In this document: piece after piece, positions 14,395 to 16,723 of the stretch
How positions within the stretch are numbered: the stretch's first letter is position 1
How the letters are laid out: each line of letters starts with the position of its first letter
Assembly: GCA_047605605.1 (NCBI GenBank)
Contig: JASGFG010000083.1
Span: forward strand, 1 to 16,723
Reading direction: 5' to 3'
Length of the DNA stretch: 16,723 bases
Source of the DNA: JAATGA01 sp047605605
Lineage (GTDB): Bacteria > Pseudomonadota > Alphaproteobacteria > Rhodobacterales > Rhodobacteraceae
Position numbers and translations under genes: made by a program
Notes under the pieces: model-generated
The model's input: the letters and a program-made list of their open reading frames with translations, nothing else
Database searches by the model: none
Told to the model about the DNA's origin: nothing

Positions 14395-15300
14395 ATGCGG
14401 GCACAGATCGGAAAAAGGGCCCGGCAGAGCATCGGACCCGACCGGTATGAGGATGGCAGGGCGGTGGTCACGCGACTGACGGGTGCGCTGTTGCGCGCAT
14501 TTCTGGTGATGGTGCTGGTCGCCACGCCTTCGATGCTGCTGCATGGCACGGGGCCGGATACCCGGCAGATGGCGGCGCTGGTGGCGCTTTTCGCCGGGGC
14601 GCTGACCTTTGTGGAATACAACGCCACCTATCCGGGCCTGATCGAATTCCGCGATGCGCCCCCCTTCAACCGCGTCCGCTTTCTGATGCTGTTCGTCACG
14701 GTCTTTGCCCTGACCGTGATCGCCCGCGGCCGGACCGAGCCGACGACGCTGACCCTGTTCATCGAGGCGATCGGGGGCCTGATCGGCAAGGCGATGGACT
14801 TCCCCTACAGCCCCGTGCGGCTGGCCACGCTGATGATGGCCGATGGCGCCCCCGCCGAACAGGTCTGGGCGGTGCGGACGGCGGCGGGCATGGCCTATCT
14901 CACCTCGCTCGTCTCGCTGGCGGTGTTTGTCATCCTGCTGCGCCTTGGCGGCTGGCCGCAGAAGGGGCAGGCCTTCAATGTCTGGATCAACCTGCCGACC
15001 TTCGACCCGACCGCGGGCGGCGATGTGGTCGACCGGCTGACGCGCGATGCCCGCATTAACATTGCATTAGGGTTTTTGCTGCCATTCCTGATCCCGGCGG
15101 TCGTCAAGATCGTCTCGCCGGGGTTCGAGCCGATGCGGCTCGATTCCCCGCAGATCCTGATCTGGACGGTGACGGCATGGGCCTTCCTTCCCGCAAGCCT
15201 TTTCATGCGCGGCATCGCCATGGGCAGGGTCGCGGACATGATCCGCGAAAAGCGGCGCGAAAAGGACCCGGATGGCCAGCGCGCCTTTGCGCCGGCCTGA
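14395..15300 (+). CDS. Uncharacterised polytopic membrane protein
   Basis: 301 aa from the ATG at 14395. About six hydrophobic helices are visible: ~32-50, 58-75, 95-111, 168-184, 221-240 and 254-273, with a basic N-terminus and a charged C-terminal tail (MIREKRREKDPDGQ) that predicts both ends cytoplasmic. Between helices are polar stretches such as VEYNATYPGLIEFRDAPPFN (73-92) and a long loop (~112-165) holding AMDFPYSPVRLATLMMADGAP. No family with known function was recognised. The start is uncertain: a GTG at 14317 would add 26 residues, and neither start has a good Shine-Dalgarno. It follows the leuCD terminator and overlaps the EEP-fold gene, so the two are probably co-expressed. Confidence 0.78.
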   Translation: MRAQIGKRARQSIGPDRYEDGRAVVTRLTGALLRAFLVMVLVATPSMLLHGTGPDTRQMAALVALFAGALTFVEYNATYPGLIEFRDAPPFNRVRFLMLFVTVFALTVIARGRTEPTTLTLFIEAIGGLIGKAMDFPYSPVRLATLMMADGAPAEQVWAVRTAAGMAYLTSLVSLAVFVILLRLGGWPQKGQAFNVWINLPTFDPTAGGDVVDRLTRDARINIALGFLLPFLIPAVVKIVSPGFEPMRLDSPQILIWTVTAWAFLPASLFMRGIAMGRVADMIREKRREKDPDGQRAFAPA

Positions 15301-16334
15301 TCCTTCTGCTGCTGGCGGCGGGGGCTGCGCCTGCGGGCACGCTGCGCATCGCGACATGGAACGTGGCGCTTGACCGCAAGGGACCGGGCCTGCTGCTGCG
15401 CGACATCGCCGGGGGCAAGGATGCGCAGATCGCGGCGATAGGGCGTGTCGCGGCGGCGCTGAACGCCGATGTGCTTATCCTGACGGCCTTCGACTACGAC
15501 CGGGGCGGCGTGGCGCTGGATGCCTTTGCCGCGGCACTGGCGCAGGCGGGTGCAGCCTATCCGCACCGCTTTGCGCTGGCGCCGAACAGCGGCGTTCCGA
15601 CCCGGCTGGACCTGGATGGCGACGGGCTGCGCGGCGGGCCAAGGGATGCCCAGGGCTATGGGCTTTTCCCCGGCAATGCCGGGATGGCCATCCTGTCGCG
15701 CCTGCCGGTGGACAGGGCCGGGGCGCGCGATCTTTCGCGGCTGCTTTGGCGGGACCTGCCGGATGGCATTCCGCCGCCCCTGGCCCAGGATGCAGGGGTC
15801 CAACGGCTGTCGACGACCGGGCACTGGATCGTTCCGCTGCTTTTGCCCGATGGCCGCAGCCTTCGGCTGCTGACATGGTATGCGACGCCCCCGGTTTTCG
15901 ACGGGGAAGAGGATCGCAACGGCCGGCGCAACCATGACGAGGCGGCGCTCTGGCTGCGTCTGCTGGAGGGGCAGCTGCCCGTCCCGCCCCCCGCCCCGCC
16001 CTTCGTCATCGCGGGCGACGCCAATCTGGACCCCGAGGATGGCGAGGGCCGGCCCGAGGCATTGCGGGCCCTGCTGGCCCATCCGGGCTTGCAGAACCCC
16101 GCCCCGCGCGGAACCCATCGCCGGGTAGAGCCGGGCACCAGCGGCGATCCGGCACTGGACACCGCGCTTTATGACGAAATCGGCGGGCTGCGGGTGGACT
16201 ACATCCTTCCCTCGGCCGATCTGACTGTGGCGGCGGCGGGCGTGCTGTGGCCGCCCGAGGGCGACCCGCTGGCCGCCGATCTGGCCGCCGCCTCGCGGCA
16301 TCGCCCGGTCTGGGTGGATCTGGTCCTGCCCTGA
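15177..16334 (+). CDS. Exported endonuclease/exonuclease/phosphatase (EEP)-fold protein
   Basis: 385 aa from the ATG at 15177, the only standard start in frame, which overlaps the upstream gene by 124 bases. The EEP fold shows as TLRIATWNVALDRKGPGLLL (55-74), NADVLILTAFDYDRGG (96-111), FVIAGDANLDPEDGEGRPEA (276-295) as the GDxN block, LRVDYILPSADL (338-349) and ASRHRPVWVDL (372-382). A hydrophobic segment LILLLLAAGAAPA (41-53) before the fold looks like a signal peptide core, so the protein is probably periplasmic. The usual Glu after the second strand (LQE in many members) is replaced (LTAFDYD), and the usual SDH is SRH, so catalysis or metal binding may differ. A CTG at 15297-15299 overlapping the upstream stop as CTGA is an alternative start. 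Substrate unknown. Confidence 0.8.
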   Translation: MGLPSRKPFHARHRHGQGRGHDPRKAARKGPGWPARLCAGLILLLLAAGAAPAGTLRIATWNVALDRKGPGLLLRDIAGGKDAQIAAIGRVAAALNADVLILTAFDYDRGGVALDAFAAALAQAGAAYPHRFALAPNSGVPTRLDLDGDGLRGGPRDAQGYGLFPGNAGMAILSRLPVDRAGARDLSRLLWRDLPDGIPPPLAQDAGVQRLSTTGHWIVPLLLPDGRSLRLLTWYATPPVFDGEEDRNGRRNHDEAALWLRLLEGQLPVPPPAPPFVIAGDANLDPEDGEGRPEALRALLAHPGLQNPAPRGTHRRVEPGTSGDPALDTALYDEIGGLRVDYILPSADLTVAAAGVLWPPEGDPLAADLAAASRHRPVWVDLVLP

Positions 16335-16358
16335 CCGGGACGGGATCGCCTGCGCCGC

Positions 16359-16387
16359 TTGACCCTGCGGCGTGCTTTGGCTAGGCC
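16359..16387 (+). promoter_or_regulatory. Promoter of leuB
   Basis: -35 TTGACC (16359-16364), 17-base spacer, -10 TAGGCC (16382-16387), in the 82-base gap before leuB. The spacing and TAG-type -10 match the rsfS promoter. Predicted start near 16394, giving a leader of about 23 bases that contains GGAGGA. Confidence 0.55.
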
Positions 16388-16416
16388 AGCCCCGACCCAT
16401 TGGCGGAGGAACTATC

Positions 16417-16723
16417 TTGGCGAACCCTTCCATCCTGATCCTGGCCGGCGACGGTATCGGCCCGGAAGTCATGGCCGAGGTGAAAAAGATCATCGGCTGG
16501 TTCGGAACCAGGCGCGGCATCCGCTTTGACGTGTCCGAGGATCTGGTCGGCGGCTGTGCCTATGACAAGCACGGCACCCCCCTGACCGATGCCACCATGG
16601 CCAGGGCGCAAGAGGTGGATGCCGTCCTTCTGGGCGCGGTCGGCGGGCCGAAATACGACACGCTGGATTTCAGCGTGAAGCCCGAGCGCGGCCTGCTGCG
16701 CCTGCGCAAGGAGATGGACCTGT
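16417..16723 (+). CDS. leuB: 3-isopropylmalate dehydrogenase LeuB (5' part, cut by window end)
   Basis: The first 102 codons are present. LeuB oxidises and decarboxylates 3-isopropylmalate with NAD+, the step after LeuCD. Recognised by SILILAGDGIGPEVMAEV (5-22), the conserved LLGAVGGPKYD (71-81) and the substrate-binding arginine helix RGLLRLRKEMDL (91-102), all at normal family positions. The start is a TTG (16417-16419): GGAGGA lies six bases upstream, the reading frame from it gives the standard N-terminus (MANPSILILAGDG), and the first in-frame ATG is codon 19, inside the nucleotide-binding motif region. It has its own promoter and is separated from leuCD by a terminator and two unrelated genes, so it is probably expressed independently. 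The remaining ~270 residues lie outside the window. Confidence 0.97.
   Translation, partial: MANPSILILAGDGIGPEVMAEVKKIIGWFGTRRGIRFDVSEDLVGGCAYDKHGTPLTDATMARAQEVDAVLLGAVGGPKYDTLDFSVKPERGLLRLRKEMDL

Overview
The window reads as chromosomal DNA of a high-GC alphaproteobacterium, most likely Rhodobacteraceae and possibly Paracoccus or a close relative. This is inference from gene content: a VPLPA-CTERM surface protein, an mprF-acvB pair, a Bat-type operon, and leuC-leuD separated from leuB by a membrane protein and an endonuclease/exonuclease/phosphatase (EEP) protein. Genes are tightly packed, with repeated ATGA stop/start overlaps. I saw no tRNA, rRNA, CRISPR array, insertion sequence or integrase.

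Layout. (1) 1-1868, + strand: the 3' end of a Bat-like cluster, with the tail of a membrane-anchored protein, a TPR protein and a BatD-like protein. (2) 1872-2827, - strand: msrB-msrA, repair of oxidised methionine. (3) 3017-6939, + strand: mprF-acvB, which together make, flip and probably hydrolyse aminoacyl-phosphatidylglycerol. (4) 7056-8894, + strand: a two-gene phage/GTA-like fibre locus (DUF2793 and pyocin-knob-like protein plus a small beta-rich protein) with no other phage genes around it. (5) 8883-11087, - strand: a leader ORF candidate, rsfS, rlmH and an MltB-type lytic transglycosylase, behind a good housekeeping promoter. (6) 11336-11917, + strand: a secreted VPLPA-CTERM protein. 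(7) 11967-14256, + strand: leuC-leuD with promoter, a possible leaderless leader ORF, a strong hairpin before leuC and a classic terminator after leuD. (8) 14395-16334, + strand: an uncharacterised six-helix membrane protein overlapping an exported EEP-fold protein. (9) 16417-end: the start of leuB, with its own promoter and a TTG start.

Functionally, LeuC/LeuD form isopropylmalate isomerase and LeuB catalyses the next step of leucine synthesis. The msr, mprF-acvB, Bat and MltB genes concern envelope and stress maintenance, and RsfS/RlmH act on the large ribosomal subunit. Most of the window is ordinary core genome. The less explained items are two short leader ORFs (before rsfS and before leuC), the isolated fibre locus, a perfect 17-bp palindrome in the divergent rsfS/VPLPA spacer, and the unclear N-terminus and altered active-site motifs of the EEP protein.
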